From Cytophagales bacterium (GTDB lineage: Bacteria; Bacteroidota; Bacteroidia; Cytophagales; 172606-1), in the NCBI GenBank assembly GCA_030448185.1, contig JAUJNL010000009.1, forward strand, positions 41,892 through 105,891: a stretch of DNA of 64,000 nucleotides. Direction: 5' to 3'. Below are positions 18,220-27,755 of this stretch, piece by piece. Both the position numbers and the translations under genes were made by a program. Within the stretch, counting starts at the first letter, position 1. Each line of letters starts with the position of its first letter. Under the pieces are notes generated by a model. It did no database searches. It had not been told where the DNA came from and saw only the letters and a list, made by a program, of their open reading frames with translations.

Positions 18220-18873
18220 ATGACATATTGTTTAGGGATAAAAGTTAAAGAGGGACTTGTGGCAATAGCCGATACCCGCATTACCTCCGGCACCGATACC
18301 ACCACCAAAAAGAAGATATCTATTCATCAGGCAGATCATTCTTCACTGTTTATAATGACCAGCGGTCTCCGGTCGGTAAGAGATAAAGCCATTACCTATT
18401 TTAAAGATTTAATGGAGGAACATGGTGCATTTAATAAATTATACAAAGCCGTTAATGCCTTTGGGGAACAGGTACGCCGGGTAGCGGAGGAGGACCGGGG
18501 GGCTCTGGAAAGATCCGGGTTTAAATTTAACCTGAATACCATCATTGGCGGTCAGCTGAAAGATGATGATGAGCACAAGCTCTATTTGCTGTATCCGGAA
18601 GGCAACTGGGTGGAACTGGACCAAGGATCACCCTTCGTTATTATTGGCAATTCCGGCTACGGCAAACCCATCCTGAGCCGTACACTGGATACTCGTTCCA
18701 GTATAGATCAGGCCTTGAAGGCAGGGTTCCTTTCTTTTGATTCTACCCGGGTAAGTGCCAATGACGTGGATTTTCCCATTGACGTGGTTCTTTATAAAAG
18801 AGACAGTTTTGGTAGTGATGTACACAGGGACGAACAACAAGTCCTGGACGGATTGAAGTGGTTCGTTCTATAA
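18220..18873 (+). CDS. Proteasome-type protease (Anbu family)
   Basis: A self-compartmentalising peptidase of the proteasome beta / HslV fold. The start MTYCLGIKVKEGLVAIADTR places the catalytic Thr at position 2, followed by the conserved DTR. Further family segments are IIGGQLKDDDEHKLYLLYPEGNW, IGNSGYGKPILSRTLD and the DVDFPIDVVLYKRD strand. At 217 residues it is shorter than Anbu proteins usually are. A C-terminal-like helix is encoded in an overlapping different frame (18858-19052), so a frameshift near 18860 is possible. Confidence 0.88.
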   Translation: MTYCLGIKVKEGLVAIADTRITSGTDTTTKKKISIHQADHSSLFIMTSGLRSVRDKAITYFKDLMEEHGAFNKLYKAVNAFGEQVRRVAEEDRGALERSGFKFNLNTIIGGQLKDDDEHKLYLLYPEGNWVELDQGSPFVIIGNSGYGKPILSRTLDTRSSIDQALKAGFLSFDSTRVSANDVDFPIDVVLYKRDSFGSDVHRDEQQVLDGLKWFVL

Positions 18874-19052
18874 CAGACAGATTTGCTAGTTCTGAACACC
18901 GGTACGAAAAAAAAGACCTGGAACATATTTCAGACCTGTGGGAGCCCGAATTACAAGCTATTCGGAGCAATATACCGGAAGAATGGATGGAAGTGGCTTT
19001 GAATAAGTTATCCCACGCTAAAGCAGAAGTAACCCCAAACAATCATCTATGA
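18858..19052 (+). CDS. Small ORF or frameshifted C-terminus of the Anbu protease
   Basis: A 64-residue ORF with GTG start that overlaps the protease end by 16 bp. Its stop overlaps the ATG of the second transglutaminase (ATGA), an arrangement typical of translated, coupled genes. The text SSEHRYEKKDLEHISDLWEPELQAIR resembles the C-terminal helices of Anbu proteins. It may be the natural end of the protease after a frameshift, or a separately translated fragment. The protease end (SFGSDVHRDEQQVL) and this ORF (RFASSEHRYEKKDL) look like variants of one segment, hinting at a partial duplication. Confidence 0.5.
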   Translation: MVRSITDRFASSEHRYEKKDLEHISDLWEPELQAIRSNIPEEWMEVALNKLSHAKAEVTPNNHL

Positions 19053-19918
19053 GATTCCGGGTAGCCAGCGAAATTATTTATGATGTTCATTCTCCCAGCA
19101 CGATTATTTTAAATATTCATGCTCTTAGAACGCCTACTCAAACTGTACTGGAGGAAACGTTCCAAATAGAGCCCTACGTAAAGACGAAAGAACTGAATTC
19201 CGCAAATGGTGAAAATCGTCTGGTACAGTTCGAAACCCTGGAAAACAAACACCTGCATCTTTCCTACCAGGCAGTAGTAGATGCTAGTCATACCTTAATG
19301 GATAGCCATCAGTTATCCGATAGCCCGGTCATGCAACTGGACGCCTCAGTAGTCCCTTATCTTTTTGCTAGCCGTTACTGTCAGTCCGACAAATTGGGCA
19401 AACTGGCTTACGATAAGTTTGGCTCCTTTGAGGGTGCTTATGCCAAAGTAGTAGCTATTACTGAATGGATTTATAAAAATGTAGATTATCTAAGCGGCAG
19501 TACAAACTCCCAAACCTCAGCCTATGATACGGTAACCCAGCGGACGGGCGTATGCCGTGACTTTGCCCACTTAGGCATTGCCTTATGCCGGGCCCTGTCT
19601 ATTCCGGCCCGGTATTTTACGGGGTATGCTCATCAATTGAATCCGCCGGATTTCCATGCGTGCTTTGAAGCTTTTATCGGAGGCCAATGGCTGATTTTTG
19701 ACCCTACCCGGCTAGCCCCGCTGAATGGTTTGGTTAAGATAGCTACCAGTTTCGACGCGGCCCATGCATCCATTGCCACTATTTTCGGAAGTATTACTTG
19801 CACTGGCATGACAGTAACGTGCGAAGCTTTAGATCCCGACTTTTTGCCCTTTAACCATCAGGATCTACCCACCAGAGCTTTGACACTTAGTGGCTATCTG
19901 AAAATCTCAGGAGAATAG
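19049..19918 (+). CDS. Transglutaminase family protein, C-terminus rewritten by an IS end
   Basis: A second, divergent transglutaminase of 289 residues. The N-terminal beta domain is followed by the catalytic Cys in RTGVCRDFAHLGIALCRALSIPARYFTGY, His in DFHACFEAF and Asp in IFDPTRLAP. It is translationally coupled to the preceding ORF through ATGA. The last residues (SGYLKISGE) and the stop codon come from the terminal inverted repeat of an IS5-type remnant starting at 19886, so the native C-terminus has been replaced. The catalytic core is intact and the protein may still function. Confidence 0.9.
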   Translation: MRFRVASEIIYDVHSPSTIILNIHALRTPTQTVLEETFQIEPYVKTKELNSANGENRLVQFETLENKHLHLSYQAVVDASHTLMDSHQLSDSPVMQLDASVVPYLFASRYCQSDKLGKLAYDKFGSFEGAYAKVVAITEWIYKNVDYLSGSTNSQTSAYDTVTQRTGVCRDFAHLGIALCRALSIPARYFTGYAHQLNPPDFHACFEAFIGGQWLIFDPTRLAPLNGLVKIATSFDAAHASIATIFGSITCTGMTVTCEALDPDFLPFNHQDLPTRALTLSGYLKISGE

Positions 19919-20297
19919 TAGTTTTGAAAGACACGACTCAAGCAAAACACCCTCTCCCTGAAGCGTTGGAAAGCTGAAAGTACGATAAAGCGGGCCTATT
20001 TACCAAGTGAAGTATTATGGTTTAGGGCCATCGCACCAAATTTGAGGCATTTTAAGGCAAAAGCACCTTAAATGCTTCAAATAACAATTGATAATTTGGG
20101 CAACTGACCATTTTGTGAACCAATACCAAAAAATTTGGCACAACGTGCATCAGGGTGTACCCGTGAATATTGTGAAGGCACATTCAAAATGCCTCAAATT
20201 TGGTGCGATGGCCCTAATTATGGTTAGCCCTTCCACCAATGTTCTGGAAGAATTGTACGCTTGCCCACCCTTTCCAGATTTTCGGATAGACTCTAAG
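19886..20297 (+). mobile_element. IS5-type remnant, internally deleted and interrupted by a MITE
   Basis: The left end (CTTAGTGGCTATCTGAAAAT) and right end (ATTTTCGGATAGACTCTAAG) match the terminal repeats of the IS copies at 46597-47526 and 47717-48573. Positions 19920-20020 match the first 100 bp of those copies, including AGACACGACT and the first transposase codons. The interior is deleted and the remaining core is split by the MITE. It is not functional. Confidence 0.8.
20022..20217. mobile_element. MITE of 196 bp with 32-bp inverted repeats and 7-bp target duplication
   Basis: The first 32 bp (TTAGGGCCATCGCACC...) are the exact reverse complement of the last 32 bp. TTATGGT flanks both sides (20015-20021 and 20218-20224), a perfect 7-bp target-site duplication. 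Removing the element plus one duplicate restores the IS sequence TATGGTTAGC. It encodes no transposase and must have been moved in trans. Confidence 0.93.
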
Positions 20298-20299
20298 CC

Positions 20300-20465
20300 A
20301 GCAACTCAACCATGAGCAAGACTTTCCTTTATTGTCGGTTCCTGATATCAAGTTTGCCCTGGCTATGACTTTACCCAGAAAAAGCACTACCCTTGAGCAG
20401 GTCTTTGCTATGATTACAAACCGCCATAAACAGTGTCAATATGATATTGACCGTTACAAAACTTA
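20300..20465 (+). pseudogene. Short orphan coding fragment
   Basis: One frame reads LNHEQDFPLLSVPDIKFALA and ends QCQYDIDRYKT before a TAA at about 20465. It has protein-like composition but no start and no recognised domain. It may be the 3' end of a transposase or of the gene into which the neighbouring IS inserted. I cannot name it. Confidence 0.35.
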
Positions 20466-20484
20466 AACTGTTTAAGTAGTATTA

Positions 20485-20587
20485 GGCTGGCCCGAAAACT
20501 CTCGTTTCCGTCCCCTCCAGAGAGGGACTTTCAAACTACGATAGTTTCACTCCCCTCTGGGCAGGAGAGGGGCAGAGGGTGAGGTGT
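20485..20587. repeat. Dispersed intergenic repeat, copy 2
   Basis: Homologous to 240-340: GGCTGGCCCGAAAACTCTCG, CCTCCAGAGAGGGACTTT, then a CTCCCCTCTGGGCAGGAGAG hairpin-like tract and GGGTGAGGTG. Noncoding. Confidence 0.8.
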
Positions 20588-20714
20588 TAAAAGGTCTTTT
20601 AGCCTTCTACGGGCAGGAAATTGCTTGATTTTTATGAATTTCCTTTCGTTTGCCTATTTAAATGCTGATCTTCAGCTGACTAATTGCGATGCGCCACTTG
20701 CCCTGAATGATTGT

Positions 20715-23700
20715 ATGAATGCAGTCTGCCGCCTGCGGATTGTCCTCGTTGTTCCGCTGTTCTTCCTGATCCTCCCAGTCATAGGACAGGTGCTGGTACC
20801 TGACAGGTACATCAGGCGTCCTTCCCCGGTTAAAACCCTGACCAAACGGGATGGCCTCTCCCACAGTTACGTGCAGAGTATCTGGCAGGACCGGTACGGT
20901 TTCATGTGGTTTGGCACCAACCACGGATTGAACCGGTATGACGGGTACCAGTTTAAAGTGTATCAGCACGATCCGCAGGATCAGGTAAGGAGCCTTAGCA
21001 ACGGGGGAGTAAGAGCCCTGCACGAAGGCCAGGATAGTGTATTGTGGGTAGGAACTTTTGGCGGCGGTATCGGTAAGTACGACCGGAACACGGAAACCTT
21101 TACTACTTATACACTTCCCCGGTTCCGGGACGATAAAAGTGTAAGCAGCAACAATTCGGTTCAGGTTCTGGCTGGTGGGTCAGGAAATACCCTTTGGGTG
21201 GGTACTTGGGGAGGCTTGTTTCATTTTGATCCGAAGGGACCGCGTTTTACCTTGTATGAGCCATTGGTTGGGGGCAAAAAGGTTTTGAAGCGGGGCATTA
21301 TTCTTTCCATTTTTTCATCTAACCCGGATGAATTGTGGGTAGGTACCCTGGAGGGATTACACCATTTTAACCTCCGGACGGGCGTCAATGCGCAGTTTGT
21401 ACACCACCCGGCTGACCCGGCTAGCTTGAGTGGCAATTGGGTAAGTCAGATCCTGAAAGACCGTGCCGGCGGAATATGGGTGGTGACTGACCAGGGGCTT
21501 GACTACTTAGATGATTCGAAGGGAAACTTTGTTCACATTAGTCCCAACCCGGTTGACAAAGGCGCTTCCAATCAAAAGGTGATTTCCGTTTGCGAAGATC
21601 ACGCCGGTACTATATGGGCTGAAACCCCCGCCGGTCTTTGCCGGGTTGATACGCCCAACCGTAAGCTGATTATGGTCCAGCCCGTTGACCCGCAGTACAA
21701 TCCCAAAAATGCTTTATCCCTGAAGCATCCGCTATGTATCGACCGGTCGGGTGTTTTGTGGTCTAACCTGCCCCTCCGGACCGTAAAGCTTTTTAATACG
21801 CAGCGGGAGAAATTCGTCCATTATCAGCCTCACTTTAATCAACCTGCCACCAACTGGAATGAGAAGCAGGAGCAGTTGAAAAACGGCGCAGTCAATGATT
21901 TGTACGAGGATAAAAAAGGACTTCTATGGCTTGCGGCCGCCTATGGAATAGCAAGATTTAATCCGTCTGATAACACTTTAAAAGTTTTTCCGGGCTATAC
22001 GGGGTTCTTTTATGAAGACCATAAAGGAAAACTTTTGCTGGTTAACCGGACCAATGACCTCAAAATGATTGACACCGATCAGGGACGCATTATTCCTTAT
22101 CCGGATTATCCCCGGGATACGACCGGGGTCGAAAACTACCCGGTACGGACTGTTTGTGAAGATGCTACGGGTAACTTATGGATGGGGATTTACGGAGATG
22201 GATTAATCGGATTGAAAGGTGAACAGGTTATTCATTATCGGCAAACGGCGAACCCGGCAGGGTTAAGAAGTAATTTTATTGAGGCTGCCATCAGAGACCG
22301 ACGGGGGCAGCTCTGGCTTGCATATGGTGATGCGGGTCTGAGCAGTTTTGATCCGCAAACTGGCAAGTTCCGTCATTATCCCTATGATACCGGCAATGCA
22401 ACGGATAAACTGAACGATCAGGACCTGACCAGTCTTTACGAAGACGCTGCGGGAATACTCTGGATTGGTACCTCCACCGGCGGACTTAATCGGCTTGATC
22501 CTGCTACCGGACACTTCACAGCCTATACCACCAAAAACGGTTTACCGAGTAATTATGTTCTTGGCATAACCGGAGACCGGAACAACCAGCTTTGGATAAG
22601 TACCTCACAAGGGATTGGATGTTTTAACCCGGCTACGGGAGCCTGCCGTAATTATGGTTCAGCGGAGGGTATTCCGACCGAGGAGTTTTATTTACGCGTA
22701 ACGCCCCGAAAAGGCAGAAGTGGACACCTATATTTAGGCAGTACCGATGGATTCACCGCTTTTCATCCGGACAGTTTACCAGACAATACGTACGTACCCC
22801 CGGTCCATATTACCGGATTCCGTCTATTCGATAAGCCGCAGCCTTTCAATCATGCCGGAATAACCCTTGCTCATCACGAAAATCATTTCGGGTTTGATTT
22901 TGTAGCCCTCAATTACATTAATTCCGAAAAAAACCAGTACGCCTATAAGCTAGACTGATTTGATTCTAAATGGTTCCATAGCGGAGGCCGGCACTACATT
23001 AGTTACACCAACTTACCACCTGGTACCTATACTTTTCGCGTAAAAGCGGCCAATAACGACGGTGTCTGGAATCAGAAGGGTGCCTGTCAGAAGGTAATTA
23101 TTCTGCCGCCCTGGTGGCGTACCTGGTGGGCCTACCTGGGATACGGGTTGCTGTTTGCGGGGGCTTTCGTATTGTCAAGGCGGGTTATTATTAACCGGGA
23201 AAGGCTTAAGGCCGATCTCCGGGTAAAGCAGGTTGAGTCCGAGCACTTGCATGAAATGGACCGGATGAAATCACGCTTTTTTGCCAATATTTCCCACGAG
23301 TTTCGTACGCCGCTTACGCTGATTCTGGGAACAATAGATGAATTGACCGCCGCCAAAAGGATTCCCGACGAACGGGGGCGCCGGTACCAATTGCTGCGGC
23401 GTAGTGCGCAACGCCTCCTTCAGTTGATCAATCAGTTGCTGGACCTTTCACGTCTGGAAGCTGGAAGCCTCTCTTTAAGCGAAAAGCCGGGAGATATCGT
23501 ATACTTTCTGCGTACCCTGGCATTTTCTTTTTCTTCCCTTGCCGAACGCCGGGGCATCAGCTACCATTGCCAGTTGCCCGAAAGAGCGGCGTGGGTTTAT
23601 TTTGATGCTGACAAGCTGGAGAAAATCATGGGAAATCTGCTTTCGAATGCCTTCAAATTTACTCCCGAAGGAAAAAGGGTACAGCTGAAGTGCACCATAG

Positions 23701-24756
23701 AACCGCAGACGGCAGTGGTCACCTGCGTGATTATTTCTATTACCGATACGGGCATTGGCATTTCTCCCGATCAGTTGCCGCGTATTTTTGATCGTTTTTA
23801 TCAGGGGGATAACTCCATGACCCGTCTTTATGAAGGTTCAGGCGTCGGTCTGGCCCTGGCCAAAGAGTTGGCAGAGCTGCATAAAGGTCGCATTCACGCG
23901 GAGAGTGTATTGGGAGAAGGATCTGTTTTTACGGTTGACCTCCGTTTCCCTAACGCCCCCGAATCTGCCCATTCGCAGCCGGAGTTTGCCTTAGAAAACC
24001 AGTCCGAAGCGGTTGCTGCGGAAGAAGTCGGGCCCCAGAATAGTTTGACGGAGGAGGAGAACTTTCAGACGAAGGTGCTGGTAGTGGAGGATAATGACGA
24101 TTTAAGGCAGTTTATCCGCGAAAACCTGCCCGTGGAGTATCTGGCGCTGGGAGCTGAAAACGGGATCAAAGGGTGGGAAATCGCCCTAAATACATTGCCA
24201 GATCTGATTATCAGTGATGTGATGATGCCCGGCATGGATGGGATCACCCTATGCCATCAACTGAAAAAGCACCCGGTCACGGCTCATATTCCGGTGATAT
24301 TGCTGACGGCCCGGGCCGATACCGAAGACCGGATTGAGGGGCTCCTTACGGGGGCGGATGACTATATTACGAAACCATTTCAGGCCCGTGAACTCTCAGT
24401 CAGGGTCCGTAACCTGATTGAGGAACGCAAGCGGCTTCGGGAGTATTTTCGCAGGGAAGTACTGGTGCAACCCGTTCAAGTGCAAATTCCTTCCGCTGAT
24501 GAAAAGTTCATCCAAAAGGTAATGGATGCCGTCGAGGCCCACTTGGCAGATCCTGATTTTGATGTGGAAGCGCTGGGCAGGGCTCCGAACGCTGCGTCTA
24601 AAAAGGGCTGTCGGGTTGCTTAGTCGCAAAGCGGGTAACATCTCTGAAATAGCCTATCTAACCGGTTTCCGGGAAGCCTCTCACTTCAGCCGCTGCTTTA
24701 GTCAGCAATACGGAAGATCTCCTTCTGATTTTATGGCTCATCCAGAGCCTGAATAG
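20715..24756 (+). pseudogene. Hybrid two-component sensor (propeller-HisKA-HATPase-REC-AraC), disrupted
   Basis: Encodes what was a large one-protein signalling system. It has a signal peptide (start at 20715, MNAVCRLRIVLVVPLFFL), a periplasmic two-component-regulator propeller with many LWVGT/GGLNRLDP blades, a Y_Y_Y-like domain and a membrane segment. Then follow HisKA (FFANISHEFRTPLTL), HATPase (NLLSNAFKFTPEG, DTGIGIS), a receiver (IISDVMMPGMDG) and an AraC DNA-binding end (EIAYLTGFREASHFSRCF). An in-frame TGA at 22956 sits where a glycine codon is expected (YAYKLD*FDSKW); the same frame then continues for 1660 bp. Near 24590 a deletion removes the first AraC helices and shifts the frame. 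Such systems usually sense polysaccharide fragments. I consider it inactive. Confidence 0.9.
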
Positions 24757-24987
24757 CCAATTACCAGGTGTATGTAACGTAGTTACCCGTATTTGAAACG
24801 TAATTATACGTCGATACACCCCTTTCCTCCTTACCTTTCTGATACTATAACAGTTTCATCGGGATACGATCAAGGATAATCGGGGCCCATAGTCTATAAA
24901 TAGCGGCCGTGTTTGCCTTTGATTGACTTTTTTATGGAGACTGTTTTCAATGTATTTATCCACCACTTTTTAATTAATGAACAACCT
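24757..24987. other. Spacer upstream of the LuxR-type regulator
   Basis: 231 bp with no gene. The ORF track extends the next gene to 24913, but those codons (MPLIDFFMETVFNVFIHHFL) do not resemble a receiver N-terminus. The region likely carries its promoter. Confidence 0.4.
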
Positions 24988-25644
24988 ATGCAAGTGACAG
25001 TTTTTATTGCCGATGAGCAACGAATGTTTGTAGAATCTCTATCCGAAGTAATTAATCGGATGAATGGGCTGGAAGTAACGGATACGGCCTGTTCAGGCAG
25101 AGAAGTACTGGAAAAAATGACGTATAAGCCCTGTGATGTGGTAGTGGTCGGAGGCAGGCTAGCCAGCACTGACGGACTCCCGGTTGCCGGCCTGATTCGG
25201 CAGCGTTTTCCCCGGATGAAGGTAGTTCTGCTGATTGACCGGGAGGCAGCACTCATTAAAAAAGTACTAAAGATGGAAGCGCTGGGCTACCTGCTTAAGA
25301 CTGACGGAAAGGAAGATCTTTACGAAGCCATCCGGACGGTTACTGCCGGTACTACCTATTTCAGTCAATCGATCACCGATACCCTGGCCCGGCAATACAT
25401 GGAAAAGTCGCATGAAACCAAGAAAGAGATGGCTGCCGTACCTGCCGCTACCCTTACGGAACGGGAAACGGAAATTGTATCCCTGGTAGCCCAGGAGTAT
25501 TCTTCCATCGCCATTGCCGAGAAGCTATTTATCAGCCCTAAAACCGTGAATACCCACCGGCGAAACCTGATGAAAAAATTAAAAGTAAAGAATGCCCTGG
25601 GGCTGATCCGTTACGCTATCAGTCACGGACTGATTAATCAGTAG
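24988..25644 (+). CDS. LuxR-family response regulator with atypical receiver
   Basis: 218 residues from the preferred start MQVTVFIADEQRMF. The receiver keeps the early acidic pocket (ADEQ) and the conserved Lys (GYLLKTD). The strand that should end in the phosphorylated Asp reads CDVVVVGGRLASTDG, with Gly in its place. Phosphorylation in the usual way is therefore unlikely. The LuxR helix-turn-helix is intact: LTERETEIVSLVAQEYSSIAIAEKLFISPKTVNTHRRNLMKKL. It follows the broken hybrid sensor, but no functional link is shown. Confidence 0.88.
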   Translation: MQVTVFIADEQRMFVESLSEVINRMNGLEVTDTACSGREVLEKMTYKPCDVVVVGGRLASTDGLPVAGLIRQRFPRMKVVLLIDREAALIKKVLKMEALGYLLKTDGKEDLYEAIRTVTAGTTYFSQSITDTLARQYMEKSHETKKEMAAVPAATLTERETEIVSLVAQEYSSIAIAEKLFISPKTVNTHRRNLMKKLKVKNALGLIRYAISHGLINQ

Positions 25645-25652
25645 TGAGAAGC

Positions 25653-25746
25653 GAGAAGACAGAAGTGAGAAGTTGCTGAACTTAGTTTCGTTCGTAGCCC
25701 CGTATCTTACGCTAGGCTGAAGGAATATTCTCACTCCTGTCTTCTC
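25653..25746. terminator. Long-loop inverted repeat between convergent genes
   Basis: GAGAAGACAGAAGTGAG (25653-25669) pairs with CTCACTCCTGTCTTCTC (25730-25746), one mismatch, loop 60 nt. It sits between the LuxR-type gene and the convergent M61 gene. It belongs to the GAGAAGCGAGAAG micro-repeat family and may serve as a transcription end. There is no U-tract. Confidence 0.4.
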
Positions 25747-25749
25747 ACA

Positions 25750-27609
25750 CTATTGTCCAAGCCAGGATTTCCGCAGGGCTACCTGCTCAGCCGTCGGGTT
25801 TTCCATGGGCAAAAACACGTGACGCTGTTCAGTGTCTACGGCTTGTACCGTCTGGGCTAGTTTCACCTGGGTCTCCTTGCCTTTTTCGTCTTTGCGGGCT
25901 ACTACGATTTCCAGCGGGTCGCCTTCTTTGGTACTGTCGCGGAAGTCAGTCAGTACCTGCTGGGCGTTGGCAATGGTAAGTTCTTTGCCGTTAATCGAAA
26001 CAATTTCGTCTTTTTCCTTATATCCCATCTTCTTGCCAAACTCATTGAGGTTAGCCACGCTGGCCACCATAATCCGCTTGGTATCCGGGTTGAAGCCGAT
26101 CTCGATATTACCCAGCGTAATGGCTTTTACCTTCATCCGTTCCTTATAATTAATTCCAACGGCACCAAAAACTTCTTCTAATGGCAATGGTTCAGAGCCT
26201 TCTACATGCCTGGCAAAAAACGTCCGTATTTCCGGATAGGTCATTTTACCAATTTCGTCAAACAGTTCGTCATCCCAGAAAGGTTTTTCCTTGCCGTATT
26301 TCTTGGCCAAGTCCGCCATCAGGTTCTGTAAACCGTATTTTCCTTCGGAAAGCTGACGCAGTTTCACGTCGAGGCACAAGCCAATCAGGGCGCCCTTCTG
26401 ATACACATTATAATACTGCTCTTTGTACTGATCCAGACAGCCTTTACTAATGACGGTAAAGGGAACCGAGTCGTTGAATTGTTCGGCCGTCTGCATCTTC
26501 TCCAGCAGCATCTCGGCGTATTTATTCAGGTCGATCAGGCCTTGTTTTACCTGCATGTGGCCGGCAAAATATTCCGTCACACCTTCGTACAGCCACAAAT
26601 GCTTGGACATTTCGGGCTTGTTGAAGTCAAAGTTGTGGATCTGCTCCGAATGAATGCTGAGCGGCGTCAGGATGTGAAAAAACTCATGCGAGGCTACATC
26701 CCGTACCATCTGCGAAGATTGTTCGGCATTGGCTTCAGGCAGGTAGTACATAGAGGAATACGAATGTTCCAGGGCACCGTAAGAACCTGATTTGGAAGCA
26801 CCATCAAAAAGGTAAATCAGAAAGGCGTATTTTTTGATCGGCAGGCTACCACCCAAATATTCTTTCTGGGCATCCAGCATGGGACCAATGGTTTTAGCTA
26901 CGTCTTTGGAAGAGAGCACCTTATTCGGTGAGTAAACCGAAACCAGAATGTCAGCACCTCCGACTTTAAGGACGGTAGTGTCCGGCTTGCTGTACATAAT
27001 CGGCGCATCCACCAGTTCATTGTAGGAACTGATATAATACGTATCCGTCTTTCCGTCGGTCTTGGCTAAATCCAGGGAAGTAGAGCCGTAAAAATCGGCT
27101 GGTTTCAGGACATTCACTTCGTACATGGCCCGTTTCTGGTCGTCGATATAGCCGAAGAAGCCGTGGTTGTTGAGCACAAAGTTCCGGTTCTCTTCAATAT
27201 TCGTTCCACCGGGCTCAAATACAAAATCGCCTTTGGTATCCGTATCCCAGGTGTCTTCTACCGTATAACTGATGCGGTTCAGCGTATTGGCTTCCTTAAT
27301 TTTCCAGCTGTTGGGGTCCAGCTGCTCTACCGGCAGTACTTTCCCCTTTTTGTTACGGGCTGAAAAATTGGATATGAAGCGGCCAAAATCGTAGTTGGCG
27401 TACGTGCCGGGAACAATTTTAGGCATGTAGTACACTACCTCCTTCTTGTTTTGGGCCGGTACGATCAGGTTTACAGTTACTTTATCGTTCTGGGTTTTGG
27501 TAAGATCTACAGTAAACTGGTAAGCGGCTTTGCCGGGCTTATCCCCGTTGACAGCTGCTTGGGCAACCAGGTGCAGGGCCATAAGCCCGAATACAAGAAA
27601 TTTTTTCAT
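25750..27609 (-). CDS. M61 family metallopeptidase with PDZ domain
   Basis: A secreted or periplasmic zinc aminopeptidase of the glycyl-aminopeptidase type; 619 residues. It has a signal peptide (MKKFLVFGLMALHLVAQAA) and an N-terminal beta domain. The zinc site is HEFFH near residue 306, with a downstream Glu in YEGVTEYFAGH. A C-terminal PDZ-like domain contains KDEIVSINGKELTIANAQQVL. The length and order fit the Bacteroidota family. It is a single gene on the minus strand with its own spacer of about 145 bp before GSCFA. Confidence 0.94.
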   Translation of the reverse strand: MKKFLVFGLMALHLVAQAAVNGDKPGKAAYQFTVDLTKTQNDKVTVNLIVPAQNKKEVVYYMPKIVPGTYANYDFGRFISNFSARNKKGKVLPVEQLDPNSWKIKEANTLNRISYTVEDTWDTDTKGDFVFEPGGTNIEENRNFVLNNHGFFGYIDDQKRAMYEVNVLKPADFYGSTSLDLAKTDGKTDTYYISSYNELVDAPIMYSKPDTTVLKVGGADILVSVYSPNKVLSSKDVAKTIGPMLDAQKEYLGGSLPIKKYAFLIYLFDGASKSGSYGALEHSYSSMYYLPEANAEQSSQMVRDVASHEFFHILTPLSIHSEQIHNFDFNKPEMSKHLWLYEGVTEYFAGHMQVKQGLIDLNKYAEMLLEKMQTAEQFNDSVPFTVISKGCLDQYKEQYYNVYQKGALIGLCLDVKLRQLSEGKYGLQNLMADLAKKYGKEKPFWDDELFDEIGKMTYPEIRTFFARHVEGSEPLPLEEVFGAVGINYKERMKVKAITLGNIEIGFNPDTKRIMVASVANLNEFGKKMGYKEKDEIVSINGKELTIANAQQVLTDFRDSTKEGDPLEIVVARKDEKGKETQVKLAQTVQAVDTEQRHVFLPMENPTAEQVALRKSWLGQ

Positions 27610-27755
27610 TCAGAAATTTGAATTGGTTTTTAAATAGTAACGAATAAGGATCAGTAATCCGGACAAATTTATTTTAATATAATGCAATTTCGCCCAAAAA
27701 CATTCCCTGACTGGTAGGAGAGGAGCAAAATGGGGATGGCTGGAACGGGTGCCCA

